Below are positions 43,001 to 48,092 of a stretch of 64,000 nt of DNA, in pieces. A program made the translations under genes and the position numbers. The DNA lies in assembly GCF_037975245.1 (NCBI RefSeq), contig NC_092569.1:3175001-3239000 (forward strand). Direction: 5' to 3'. Under the pieces are notes generated by a model, which saw only the letters and a program-made list of their open reading frames with translations, did no database searches and was not told the DNA's origin. The DNA is from Apostichopus japonicus (Eukaryota; Echinodermata; Holothuroidea; Aspidochirotida; Stichopodidae). The number at the start of each line of letters is the position of its first letter. The stretch's first letter is position 1.

Positions 43001-46000
43001 AGTTCTTTTCTGCAGCTCTTGTTTCAGATTCCTCTCTTCTCTGGAATATATAGTTGCCAGGGTTATAGCCACGCCGGCCGGCGGCGGCCGGTGGTAACTG
43101 CCACTCACGCCTGCCGGCCGGCATTGGAAGTGAATAAACAGTCCACTGGCCGGCACAAAAAAATAGTAAAATGCTTGTGAAATACAACAAAAGTAACAAA
43201 TTTATCTTTCCCTTGCCGTAAAACATGATAATAACGTCACCTTTTTCTGTTATTTACCAATTGTAAATCTGAAAAGTAGCAAAAATCACCCTTAGGCGGG
43301 CCTTGGACCCCCGGCCGTGAGATGCGAGAGCTTCGCTCGCTACGCTTCGCAAATTTATTTAACCAGCACTCACAATCTCCTAGCTATAACACTGATAGTT
43401 GCCTATTAAAGGAACTCTCCATTCTATTGAAGATGCTCATTTCCAAGACAATTTTGGTCCATGTATACATACAAATTTTAAAAGCAACTTTGGGCAAAAA
43501 CTTTTAGGTCAAAAACAGATTCAGAGGTAAGTTAAAATGTGTGGCCATAACAAACAGATAAATTCAGACTTTTAAACTATTTTCAAGTTACAAAGATCAA
43601 ATAAACTGCTTTCAACAACATCATTGGCTGGCTGAGGCACGACTGACTAACAATTTAAGAGATTGACAGACAAAAAAAAAAGAGAGTTAAGATGAAGAGA
43701 TGGAAGTCCACCAATTCTAAGCAAAACTTACCTGTGGGTGTGCAGATGAAGACGAATGGGCGACACATTCTAGTGCATGACCGTTACATATACAATGACC
43801 GCCTACAGAAATATCTTTGATGGAGTAAAAGTACTGAAATGACAAGTAAAAAAACATATCTCTCAAAAATAGGTATACTTGCAGATCCAGAATATGCACC
43901 ATAGTAGGTGTGACCATTGTATCATTGAACAATCTTTATGAATGAAAATCTAGAAGCATCCTTTTACCTGCCCCCCTTCCCCCCCCCTCCAAAAAAAATT
44001 TAAAAATTTTAGACATCAACCGCTGCTGTCTGATGTATATTACACCACAAATGCAACTCTTAAAATATTTTTTTTTTCATTAGTTATTAATTGAGGTAAA
44101 TATTTGGGTGTAAACCCCAGCACCCCCATGTCCCCTCCCTACTGCTCAATTAATTTACAGTAATTAAAAGATGATTAATTGCAACTTCAATCAAATGAAA
44201 GAACAGACGTCATTTTCCAAAATGATACTTGACTTGTCAAATTAATAGCTAACATTGTTGTGGAAGTTTTGTATCATACTTAAAGCTGCTTCAATTTCAT
44301 CCTACTGCTTTAACTATTACAAGCTTCACCTCTGCTACCATATGGTGGGTATCTGAATAGATCAGGGTCAAGCACAGTCCGACTGGTTACGACCCGACCT
44401 AACCCGACCCAAAAATTGTTGTTAGTTAGGCAGTATGCATGTGCTTAAGACAACGATTAATCAAGGTTTTGCCAACTTTAAGTCTCGTCGGCTTCGATCC
44501 TGGGAACTCAATATGAAACATTTTGCCGAACTGCAATCGGCAGTGTGCGGTGGTTAAAACCGCCTCTGTCCACTTTCAATAACCCAGAACCAATCAGGGG
44601 GATATAATTATGCATGTGAACTAAACCAAACACCGGTCGTGGACAGAAATTAGCAATTGAGGGCATTCATAATTCGTTCATTGTGTTAGGTTACGTCATA
44701 AAACTATGGGTCTTAAGAGGCTATTCAAACCTAGAGCCACGACTGTAGAGTTAAGTATAGTAGCGTGAATAGCCAGCACTTTACCCGTCTGGACACAATA
44801 GTATCTGTGGTTTCCTCTGGTGTGTTGTAGCGAGGTGACATCAAATCAGCATTCAATGTCCGGATCCTTTGAAATCGAAACCGGATGAATCTTGCCGACA
44901 TGAATTCCTGTAAGAAAAGAAAAAGTTATAATTTGGAGGGGTAAGTGCTCATTGACTTAAAGTTTTCCAAGCAATTAGGTCAGTAGTTGCACCCAAATAT
45001 ATCATAATTATGAAGTAACCATTAGAATAGATGCCAACTTTGTAATTATGAAACTGGGACAGCAGATTGGGCATAAATACCATCACATCCCTGAAAATCT
45101 TTGCACCGACTAAAGACACCGAGTCTACAAGGGAGGGGCCTTCAAAATCCAGAGATCTGTTTTAATACGGATATTTCAGAGAAATTTAGTGACCAGAGCA
45201 AGCTAGTCCCCCTCGAAGGTAAAAAGACTGGGTCGGTGTTCTCTGAGCACCTCTACTACCTTCACACCTGCATCTAGAGGCAACAGTGCTGACTGTGAAA
45301 TACTACTCCTAACTTGCTGTTTCACCATGCTGAGACCTTGCAACAGCAAACCTTAATGTTGCCCATATATTCCAAACAGAGTAACCCCCCCCCCCCAACT
45401 GGTCACATGTGATACAGTTATAATTGCCTCATTAGGACAAGATGCTTTATAGAGAAAGATTACAAATTGTTTGAACAGATCGACTGTCACTGGCAGACAG
45501 GAAATGTTTGAGATACGTTCAGGTATTTCCGAGGAGAGGTGAAAAAAAAAAGAACGGAATCGAAATAAAACTGTGGAGACAGATTTACGGTTGTGAATTG
45601 CCTTTTCCTATTTTCGTGTAAATATATAGACTAGCTGGTAATCGTCACAAAATGGGTTAATAGTTACCAGGTGACCACCAATCTGGCAAATCCCAGTGAC
45701 ATCAAAAATCTGAGATTTTTAGGGATTGTGAGAGGCAACAAATTATTAAACAGTCAAGTGGTATCATTTATATCATGCGGTAATAATTCAAGGGTTCATA
45801 AAAAACAAACCAGCAATGGCTATGTAACCAAAACCACCCACAATGTGCAGATTTAGTGGCAAATTTTTGATAACAAAACAAGTAGCACAATAAAATATTA
45901 TCTTAAGGCAGCACTGTGACCAATCCCATCATGTACTTCAAAGGGAGTATAAAAGTGAAGCAGGAAAGAAGCATCGCTATGGTAACAAACGTCAGTGATT

Positions 46001-48092
46001 ACTGCCTTGCTCAAGTTAAATGTGACCAACGAAAAAATGAGAACATGGAGATTATAACAAAACCTAATGAAGGTCATGGAAAGTAAAAATTGAAAGAATC
46101 AAAGAAATACTGAAAAGTAATCTTAATAAAAAAAAGTAATATTGTAAGTTTTGTAAACTTCATGATAATGTTTAGCATATCTAGCAGTTTTCTGTCATTT
46201 ATATATAGTCTCTCTCACTTCGAATTTCCACCAACCGTCCCAAAAGTAGATGGACAGTTTTTAAGTCCTCCATGTTCAAACTCTTTTCTACAGCAGCATT
46301 AAATAAAACTGTTATTTCTATCTTTTCCCTTTCAGTTTCTCTTGACCTATATTCCAAATGTGAAGCTTTGCAGTGTTGTTGAAAGGAGTCTTCCCTAGAT
46401 TTTGGTATTTCTGGGTGGAAAATTGGTAAATTGATGGGGATTATAAGCAACTTTGTTCACCGTGGTTGCATTGCTGTATTTGAGAAAGTGGTCATGCCAA
46501 GGTACACTCTTGTCCGTCTAAATGGGGAACTTTTAAGTGGCAGTCACAGAGGAGCAAGAACAGAGAAGCAGGAATTTTAACGGGCAGCCACAGAGGAGCA
46601 AGTCCTAAACTATATCCTGAATACTGAAGATGTGAGTTTCAGCAAACTTTTGACTTTGCTAGATCTGAGAGTCCAGCCCTTCCAAAAAACATCTGGCAGC
46701 TATTGTCAATAAAGGACTCAAGAACTGTCAAAACAAAGTGACAAGTCAAAATAAAGTCATCCCATGTTTCTTGAGAGAGCATCCTAGCGGCCACACACAC
46801 TCCTACCTCTAGTACAATCCTCAAACGAGATGTTTTTACAAGCTATTTTACTATTTCCTTCTAATATTTCTGCTTCCTATATAAAGCTGTGTCTTGTTCA
46901 GCAGGCTATTGTACTTTAAGTCATATTTCACACTGTAATAGTGTCTGAGACAGTATGAAATCAAATGTTTATTTCTTAAGACAGACATATTTTTTTCTTC
47001 CTTGTTCAGATATTTTTTAAATTTTCTGTTGGCATGGGAGAGGGGGAGAGGGGAAAGGGAGAAGAAAATAATTCCATAAGACCATGCCTCATTTTACTTT
47101 CCTTGTGTTGTTTTCTTTGGGGTGGGTGCAGGGGTTGGTGGTAATTATTTCATATATTATTATTAATATTTTGAAAATATTCAATACCCTTCATCCAAAT
47201 TTAATTTGATACATTTTGTTGTCCAGATTAAAGATAGACAAGTTCAGATGCTAGAACATTTTTTACTCTGGTCTCTGTACAAATAAATGCAAGTTTAAAT
47301 ATATAGCTGGCTGCAACTAACATACCCTCAATGCCTTCCCCGCCCCTGCCCCCCTCCCCCACCCCTGTTGTTTTAATTTCAGGGATGTGCTTACGCCGGG
47401 CAGCGCCACCTTGCAGTTATTAATGCTTCTCAGCACAAACAGTATTTTCAACATTTCCACACAACACTTTTTTGATGATTAAACTTTTAAAACAAACTTT
47501 ACCATCACCAAAATATGGGTGAATACTTGACATAGAATTTAGCTCCAGAATAGGAAAAAGATAGGGCTCACCATCTACGAATATTTCATTTGCAAATATT
47601 TTCCAAAGGGGAGGGGACACCCAATCCCTCAGACCCCTTCCCCCAGGACATGGATCACACCACCACACAAATCTACACAGCACTCAAATATTCCTGAGCA
47701 CATCCCTGCAGTTTGTTGTTGTTGTGGTTCTCTGGTTTTAATTGAATACAGTATGACATAACCATACATAATGTTGTTGATATAATTACCATTAATAATT
47801 GACTGGGGTTCATTGCAGTAGGTCTACCGTTAATCAACGATGTGTGGATTTCCCCATCTCTCAGAGGCTCTATGTTTGAATAGTACGTGGTGCAAATCAC
47901 TTCGTCATCTGCTCTAAAGCTCTCCATCCTGGTCGCCCCGAATTTTCCGTAAGCTCGAAGGCATTCGGCATGAGAGATTGCGTAATATTGCCAAGGTTCA
48001 AACGTCACCCCATCGATTGATTTTTCCAGAATCCAGTTTCCTGGTCGTGGAGAGTTGGCAGCTTTGAGAATGACATACGCAACTTCGAAGAC
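883..48092 (-). CDS. Laminin subunit alpha, alpha1/alpha2-type, partial (42 exons placed)
   Basis: Secreted basement-membrane protein; the alpha chain joins beta and gamma chains through a coiled-coil, polymerises through its LN domain and binds integrins and dystroglycan through LG domains. Seen here: 42 exons whose phases join into 2048 codons without an internal stop. Approximate residues of this partial product: LN C-terminal half 1-155, LE modules 156-417, first L4 418-620, LE 620-1072, second L4 1073-1275, LE 1275-1449, coiled-coil 1450-2000, start of LG1 2003-2048. Two L4 domains plus an alpha-specific LG1 place it with LAMA1/LAMA2, not LAMA3/5, beta or gamma. Incomplete at both ends: the N-terminal half of LN with the signal peptide was not found, and most LG sequence lies left of the window. 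Exon limits come from reading splice sites by eye; the coiled-coil exons are the least certain. Confidence 0.95.
1304..1458 (-). CDS. Laminin alpha exon A41: end of coiled-coil, linker
   Basis: 155 nt, phase 1 in and 0 out: [20 protein letters not shown].. [14 protein letters not shown]. The final NLR.LI..A..E..K helix precedes LG1 in alpha chains. Confidence 0.9.
2114..2296 (-). CDS. Laminin alpha exon A40: coiled-coil domain I
   Basis: 183 nt, phase 1 in and 1 out: [20 protein letters not shown].. [20 protein letters not shown], a heptad-bearing helix. Acceptor tcgtctag, donor GTAATC. Confidence 0.88.
2400..3616. mobile_element. Hairpin-ended non-autonomous element, copy 1
   Basis: 1.2-kb dispersed repeat nearly identical to 32620-33810, same orientation, both in laminin introns. 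Begins with a palindrome (agcACCAATGGTgc), contains repeated tgacctttgacc blocks, ends in a gatagagtgatagagt microsatellite followed by a strong hairpin (ACCAGCATGCTGGT core, ending tatgagct). The 5' end agctcatacc (in copy 2) is the inverted complement of the 3' ggtatgagct. No protein recognised. A Helentron-like or other non-autonomous DNA element is an inference. Confidence 0.8.
3617..4453. other. Intron sequence, nothing recognised
   Basis: AT-rich intron between exons A39 and A40, to the right of the 1.2-kb element. No exon, repeat family or RNA gene seen. Confidence 0.6.
4454..4679 (-). CDS. Laminin alpha exon A39: basic coiled-coil
   Basis: 226 nt, phase 0 in and 1 out: [20 protein letters not shown].. 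then a lysine-rich helix [14 protein letters not shown] and LPPLEEK. Acceptor tttctgcag, donor GTACGT. Confidence 0.88.
4933..6230. repeat. 75-bp minisatellite carrying copies of a 5' splice site
   Basis: Sixteen units at 75-bp spacing (two spacings are 86 bp) ending exactly at the donor of exon A38. On the minus strand each unit reads TACAATGAG|GTAAAGTG, against the true junction TACAATCAG|GTAAAATG. Junction copies start near 5001, 5076, 5151 and so on to 6137; the true one is at 6223-6240. Longer 86-bp units retain additional exon-like sequence. Because 75 is a multiple of three, both strands have kilobase-long open frames, which are not genes. Confidence 0.93.
6231..6369 (-). CDS. Laminin alpha exon A38: coiled-coil, [12 protein letters not shown] segment
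   Basis: 139 nt, phase 2 in and 0 out. [20 protein letters not shown].. ENASLIAAV.. AYNQ matches the conserved AA.AY..I..AI..AE.A segment of alpha-chain domain II. Acceptor accttgcag, donor CAG|GTAAAA. The donor is the last member of the 75-bp tandem array that fills the following intron. Confidence 0.88.
6507..6925. repeat. 37-bp minisatellite
   Basis: About eleven units built from accgttaccgactagtacac and agttacctaaattcaac. Lies about 140 bp beyond the 3' splice site of exon A38, so this exon has a tandem array in both flanking introns. Confidence 0.9.
7131..7380 (+). mobile_element. tRNA-headed SINE, copy 1
   Basis: Head gtgttagctcagtggttaac (A box) and gagttcgagtcac (B box) look tRNA-derived; the body ends in a catacatacataaata tail. 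The 27301-27541 copy shares the whole length. Inserted in an intron of the laminin gene. Confidence 0.85.
7462..7619 (-). CDS. Laminin alpha exon A37: coiled-coil
   Basis: 158 nt, phase 0 in and 2 out: [20 protein letters not shown].. [20 protein letters not shown]. The open frame extends upstream, but I start at the acceptor ctccccctacag, the only good polypyrimidine site that preserves phase with A36. Confidence 0.82.
7904..8020 (-). CDS. Laminin alpha exon A36: coiled-coil
   Basis: 39 codons, phase 0/0: [20 protein letters not shown].. ISFANQSFQ. Acceptor tttcacag, donor CAG|GTAAAA. Confidence 0.82.
8472..8679 (-). CDS. Laminin alpha exon A35: coiled-coil (3' limit uncertain)
   Basis: Starts [20 protein letters not shown].. 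and continues through [13 protein letters not shown]. The reading frame stays open to 8441. I end it at AAG|GTGATC (8472) because that gives phase 0 and joins the next exon; GTTAAG at 8444 would leave the frame broken. Confidence 0.75.
8950..9103 (-). CDS. Laminin alpha exon A34: coiled-coil
   Basis: 154 nt, phase 1 in and 2 out: [15 protein letters not shown].. [19 protein letters not shown], a long amphipathic helix. Acceptor tctacag, donor GTAAGG. Confidence 0.88.
9660..9698 (+). repeat. Hammerhead-like motif, copy A
   Basis: GCCT-CTGAAGA-A-GATCC-loop-GGATC-GAAA-TGTC-AGGC. It resembles a hammerhead core (CUGANGA, stem II, GAAA, NUH) closed by GCCU/AGGC, but has one extra A and almost no stem III. 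Downstream sequence (ttacacattc .. ataagcagtttgctaacag) is shared with copy B, so it is part of a dispersed repeat. Confidence 0.5.
10043..10098. repeat. Short tandem duplication
   Basis: The unit gtccttaatatcttgaag occurs about three times in a row, just to the right of microexon A33. Confidence 0.8.
10146..10197 (-). CDS. Laminin alpha exon A33: coiled-coil microexon
   Basis: 52 nt, phase 0 in and 1 out: [17 protein letters not shown]. Found because exons A32 and A34 are out of phase with each other. This stretch has an acceptor (ccttcag), a strong donor (GTAAGA) and exactly the length needed to restore the frame. No independent evidence beyond phase and splice sites. Confidence 0.65.
10600..10710 (-). 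CDS. Laminin alpha exon A32: coiled-coil
   Basis: 37 codons, phase 0/0: [20 protein letters not shown].. [10 protein letters not shown], a heptad-like helical segment. Acceptor ctttttag, donor CAG|GTGAGA. Confidence 0.85.
10874..10984. repeat. Long inverted repeat of the hammerhead-like motif, copy B
   Basis: Two arms of about 53 bp (10874-10926 and 10932-10984), nearly perfect inverted complements, separated by tccac. Each arm contains the CTGAAGA .. GATCC .. GGATC .. GAA motif of copy A. Together they form a long hairpin in the intron between exons A31 and A32. Confidence 0.9.
11175..11323 (-). CDS. Laminin alpha exon A31: start of coiled-coil domain II
   Basis: 149 nt, phase 1 in and 0 out. 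[20 protein letters not shown].. then [10 protein letters not shown]. The paired cysteines at the start fit the interchain disulfide region at the top of the trimeric coiled-coil (family knowledge). YGLENQT resembles the conserved YGLEN segment of alpha chains. Confidence 0.92.
11845..12038 (-). CDS. Laminin alpha exon A30: last LE modules
   Basis: 194 nt, phase 2 in and 1 out: [23 protein letters not shown].., [20 protein letters not shown]. These are the last LE modules before the coiled-coil. Confidence 0.95.
12655..12741 (-). CDS. Laminin alpha exon A29: LE module
   Basis: 87 nt, phase 2 in and 2 out: [20 protein letters not shown] then GYVGRFCE. Acceptor is read as cttcag followed by T-TTC-AGT, chosen because it restores the NNFSPTC sequence. 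Confidence 0.93.
12742..13242. other. Intron, nothing recognised
   Basis: Contains short pyrimidine and C runs only. Confidence 0.6.
13243..13370 (-). CDS. Laminin alpha exon A28: LE module
   Basis: 128 nt, phase 0 in and 2 out: [20 protein letters not shown].. [14 protein letters not shown]. Counterpart of exon 28866-28993. Confidence 0.95.
13483..15300. repeat. Higher-order minisatellite, 20-bp monomers in about 115-bp units
   Basis: 1.8 kb of monomers like tgtgttatcccttccatttc arranged in larger units of about 115 bp marked by cctgtgatgtcccagtctg. A second-level block (about 387 bp, the 14100 segment repeated at 14487) is also visible. Fills the intron between exons A27 and A28 and ends about 70 bp from the A27 donor. 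Open frames in it are repeat artefacts. Confidence 0.92.
15370..15483 (-). CDS. Laminin alpha exon A27: LE module
   Basis: 38 codons, phase 0/0: [20 protein letters not shown].. [16 protein letters not shown]. Counterpart of exon 29331-29444. Confidence 0.95.
15484..16506. other. Intron, nothing recognised
   Basis: About 1 kb between exons A26 and A27; no repeat array or exon seen. Confidence 0.55.
16507..16624 (-). CDS. Laminin alpha exon A26: end of second L4 and LE resumption
   Basis: 118 nt, phase 2 in and 0 out: [12 protein letters not shown].. then [16 protein letters not shown]. Counterpart of exon 30083-30194 (same phases). Confidence 0.95.
17399..17520 (-). CDS. Laminin alpha exon A25: second L4 domain, part 3
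   Basis: 122 nt, phase 0 in and 2 out: [20 protein letters not shown].. LVRANV, the L4 C-terminal half. Donor AAT|GTGAGT. Confidence 0.93.
18294..18479 (-). CDS. Laminin alpha exon A24: second L4 domain, part 2
   Basis: 62 codons, phase 0/0: [17 protein letters not shown].. [15 protein letters not shown]. Acceptor attgacag lies inside the first unit of a tandem array that continues to about 18850. Confidence 0.95.
18480..18850. repeat. About 92-bp tandem array starting at a 3' splice site
   Basis: Four units (starts near 18480, 18568, 18660, 18754) with the shared core aaatatttacagtgtggagg and caaattaccataggaccact. The first unit begins at the acceptor of exon A24. Unit 2 keeps gatctgtcaa, which on the minus strand is TTGACAG|ATC like the real acceptor; units 3 and 4 have gatatgttaa and lose the AG. 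Confidence 0.88.
19131..19310. repeat. Two-copy tandem duplication of about 80 bp
   Basis: agcacctgtgctgacagtat .. gtatggatatcctgttccta occurs at about 19126 and again at about 19217. Confidence 0.8.
19329..19499. mobile_element. Possible short MITE
   Basis: Ends are imperfect inverted repeats, cagggatgagc and gctcatgcctg, with an AT-rich body containing two atcacgg blocks. No clean target duplication seen, so the assignment is tentative. Confidence 0.4.
20301..20483 (-). CDS. Laminin alpha exon A23: second L4 domain, part 1
   Basis: 61 codons, phase 0/0: [15 protein letters not shown].. ending [13 protein letters not shown]. The YW.LP..FLG.K segment is diagnostic for L4. Confidence 0.95.
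21073..23360. mobile_element. 2.3-kb hairpin-ended element with internal repeats
   Basis: Begins with a palindrome (gCCCAAGGGc) then ggttccttgctt, and ends with a cacacatacata microsatellite and the hairpin ggttcctt..aaggaacc. Inside, a block containing cacatgaccgttaagtttga recurs near 21354, 21646, 22046, 22340 and 22999, with many tgacctttgacc motifs. Same architecture as the 2400 and 32620 elements but a different sequence. Lies in the intron between A22 and A23. Confidence 0.75.
23649..23789 (-). CDS. Laminin alpha exon A22: LE segment leading into second L4
   Basis: 47 codons, phase 0/0: [20 protein letters not shown].. [13 protein letters not shown]. Counterpart of exon 37500-37640, with identical length and phase. 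Confidence 0.95.
24240..24655. repeat. About 85-bp tandem array next to an exon
   Basis: Five units around gagagtatgcaaatgacaat and atggtggtagtaaaacaata. Ends about 10 bp from the donor of exon A21. Confidence 0.9.
24665..24827 (-). CDS. Laminin alpha exon A21: LE modules
   Basis: 163 nt, phase 2 in and 0 out: [20 protein letters not shown].. [19 protein letters not shown]. Donor CTGTAAG|GTATGT; an 85-bp tandem array begins just inside the following intron. Confidence 0.95.
25231..25295 (-). CDS. Laminin alpha exon A20: LE module, first part
   Basis: 65 nt, phase 0 in and 2 out: [20 protein letters not shown] then C. Short, but both splice sites and phases fit the neighbours. Confidence 0.93.
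25507..25637 (-). CDS. Laminin alpha exon A19: LE module
   Basis: 131 nt, phase 1 in and 0 out: [20 protein letters not shown].. [14 protein letters not shown]. Donor ATG|GTAAGC, acceptor ttttgaag. Confidence 0.94.
26272..26455 (-). CDS. Laminin alpha exon A18: LE modules
   Basis: 184 nt, phase 0 in and 1 out: [40 protein letters not shown]. Completes one LE module and contains the next. Confidence 0.95.
26940..27046 (-). CDS. Laminin alpha exon A17: LE module
   Basis: 107 nt, phase 1 in and 0 out: [20 protein letters not shown].. [14 protein letters not shown], a canonical LE cysteine pattern. Confidence 0.95.
27301..27541 (+). mobile_element. tRNA-headed SINE, copy 2
   Basis: Same family as 7131-7380: gtgttagctcaatggttaat head, cagttcgagtcactcc B box, cttgcggctttgataagcca body, catacatacata tail. 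Confidence 0.85.
27717..27934 (-). CDS. Laminin alpha exon A16: LE modules
   Basis: 218 nt, phase 2 in and 1 out: [22 protein letters not shown].., then [20 protein letters not shown]. Holds the end of one LE module and nearly all of the next. Confidence 0.95.
28166..28255 (-). CDS. Laminin alpha exon A15: LE module
   Basis: 90 nt, phase 2 in and 2 out: [20 protein letters not shown].. GYQGDRCE. The FSPTC start matches the paralogous exon 12655-12741. Confidence 0.95.
28866..28993 (-). CDS. Laminin alpha exon A14: LE module
   Basis: 128 nt, phase 0 in and 2 out: [20 protein letters not shown].. ending [11 protein letters not shown]. Same length and phase as the exon at 13243-13370. Confidence 0.95.
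29331..29444 (-). CDS. Laminin alpha exon A13: LE module
   Basis: 38 codons, phase 0/0: [31 protein letters not shown]. Same length and phase as the exon at 15370-15483. Confidence 0.95.
29980..30019 (-). repeat. Hammerhead-like motif, copy C
   Basis: On the minus strand GCCT-CTGAAGA-A-GATCC-TGCTA-GGATT-GAAA-CGTC-AGGC. Best conserved copy: it keeps GAAACGTC, in which ACGT is self-complementary. It lies just past the donor of exon A12. Confidence 0.5.
30083..30194 (-). CDS. Laminin alpha exon A12: end of first L4 and start of LE
   Basis: 112 nt, phase 2 in and 0 out. L-KDVKMEVV.. then [17 protein letters not shown]4 ends and the second half of the interrupted LE resumes (VE.C.CP..Y.G.SCE). 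Confidence 0.94.
30385..31045. repeat. About 104-bp tandem array
   Basis: Six units with gactcctgctttaaacagtt spaced 104-105 bp apart, in the intron between A11 and A12. Confidence 0.92.
31242..31483 (-). CDS. Laminin alpha exon A11: first L4 domain, part 3
   Basis: 242 nt, phase 0 in and 2 out. Contains SWHHIPRSV and ten residues of proline-rich loop, then [20 protein letters not shown], typical of the L4 C-terminal half (the R.EFM.VL....LIRA pattern). Donor GTAAGT. Confidence 0.92.
31985..32296 (+). mobile_element. tRNA-headed SINE, second family
   Basis: Head gtggccaattggctaaggcg and ctggttcgattc look tRNA-derived. The tail has taaagcgctttgagacc and taaagcgctatataaa, an ending shared by several animal SINEs, then an AT-rich simple repeat. 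Confidence 0.8.
32371..32472 (-). CDS. Laminin alpha exon A10: first L4 domain, part 2
   Basis: 34 codons, phase 0/0. [19 protein letters not shown].. carries the SYGG core of L4, at the same intron position as the paralogous exon 18294-18479 (ITSYGG). Confidence 0.93.
32620..33810. mobile_element. Hairpin-ended non-autonomous element, copy 2
   Basis: Near-identical to 2400-3616. Ends agctcatacc (5', after the ACCAATGGT palindrome) and ggtatgagct (3', in the terminal hairpin). Slightly shorter, with fewer gatagagt units before the hairpin. Confidence 0.8.
33811..34729. other. Intron, nothing recognised
   Basis: AT-rich intron between A9 and A10, to the right of the 1.2-kb element. No exon or repeat recognised. 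Confidence 0.55.
34730..34897 (-). CDS. Laminin alpha exon A9: first L4 domain, part 1
   Basis: 56 codons, phase 0/0. DNWFLTRLD.. and [14 protein letters not shown] match the start of an L4 (domain IV) module, where W-L.D and YY..P..FLG.K recur. Confidence 0.92.
35187..36293. repeat. 19-bp minisatellite
   Basis: Roughly 57 units of agtatcaagagtcaccggc and its agtatcgagagtcaccggc variant, which dominates the right half. Open frames across it are artefacts of the repeat. Intron between A8 and A9. Confidence 0.95.
36294..37499. other. Intron, nothing recognised
   Basis: Between the 19-bp array and exon A8. C-rich runs near 37340, otherwise unremarkable. Confidence 0.55.
37500..37640 (-). CDS. 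Laminin alpha exon A8: LE segment leading into first L4
   Basis: 47 codons, phase 0/0. [30 protein letters not shown]. This is the interrupted LE module into which L4 is inserted. It has exactly the same length (141 nt) and phase as the exon before the second L4 at 23649-23789. Confidence 0.95.
37893..38031. mobile_element. Short MITE-like element
   Basis: 17-bp perfect terminal inverted repeats ggggttaatcaacggtc and gaccgttgattaacccc enclose about 105 bp, with a second inner palindromic part (gcactcgggctccgccctcg). Target duplication not clear. Confidence 0.7.
38797..38952 (-). CDS. Laminin alpha exon A7: LE modules
   Basis: 52 codons, phase 0/0. [20 protein letters not shown], then [16 protein letters not shown]. 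It closes one LE module and opens the next. Donor is CTGTAAG|GTGAGG. Confidence 0.95.
39145..39242 (-). CDS. Laminin alpha exon A6: LE module, first half
   Basis: 98 nt, phase 1 in and 0 out. [16 protein letters not shown] matches the third LE module of alpha1/2-type chains, where C-DP-GS..CIKDD is conserved. Confidence 0.94.
40184..40393 (-). CDS. Laminin alpha exon A5: LE module
   Basis: 210 nt, phase 1 in and 1 out. [17 protein letters not shown].. [20 protein letters not shown] .. CMDGYYR, the long second LE module with its extended first loop. Confidence 0.95.
41064..41181 (-). CDS. Laminin alpha exon A4: LE module
   Basis: 118 nt, phase 0 in and 1 out. [20 protein letters not shown] followed by a tryptophan and HQRSFACK completes LE1. 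The cysteine spacing is typical for the alpha-chain LE1/LE2 junction. Confidence 0.95.
41182..43731. other. Intron with GC-rich patch
   Basis: Mostly featureless intron. A small hairpin cgacccaaaagtgggtcg lies near 41479, and 43071-43155 holds a GC-rich cluster of ccggcc palindromes. No exon seen. Confidence 0.55.
43732..43833 (-). CDS. Laminin alpha exon A3: start of first LE module
   Basis: 34 codons, phase 0/0: [20 protein letters not shown].. The motif [10 protein letters not shown] followed by C-C-NGHA is the alpha-chain junction of LN and LE1. Acceptor catttcag, donor GTAAGT. Confidence 0.95.
44785..44907 (-). CDS. Laminin alpha exon A2: end of LN domain
   Basis: 41 codons, phase 0/0. 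Reads [20 protein letters not shown].. and ends IVSRR, the conserved LN tail just before the first LE module. Acceptor cttacag and donor GTAAAG flank it. Confidence 0.95.
44908..46198. other. Intron, nothing recognised
   Basis: Upstream of exon A2. No repeat array or coding segment recognised. Confidence 0.5.
46199..46824 (-). pseudogene. Possible protein-coding remnant, unrecognised
   Basis: Two minus-strand stretches (46824-46639 and 46450-46199) read like real alpha-helical protein: [20 protein letters not shown] and [20 protein letters not shown]. Stops and frame changes separate them and no splice sites fit well, so a decayed processed copy inside the intron is likelier than exons. The first part faintly recalls the helical repeats of RalGAP/tuberin-type proteins, but I would not rely on that. 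Confidence 0.3.
47380..47708. mobile_element. MITE with hAT-like ends
   Basis: 12-bp perfect terminal inverted repeats, cagggatgtgct and agcacatccctg. Interior includes a stretch rich in ccccttccccc. A target duplication is not convincing. Ends about 80 bp from the donor of exon A1. Confidence 0.6.
47790..48092 (-). CDS. Laminin alpha exon A1: LN domain, C-terminal half
   Basis: 101 codons, phase 0 at both ends. Starts [20 protein letters not shown] and contains [22 protein letters not shown] and [12 protein letters not shown], which are hallmark LN (domain VI) segments. Acceptor ends ..tgtaccag; donor is ATG|GTAATT. The preceding LN exon, which should end in a segment like TLDL-Q, is not visible in the window. 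Confidence 0.96.
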
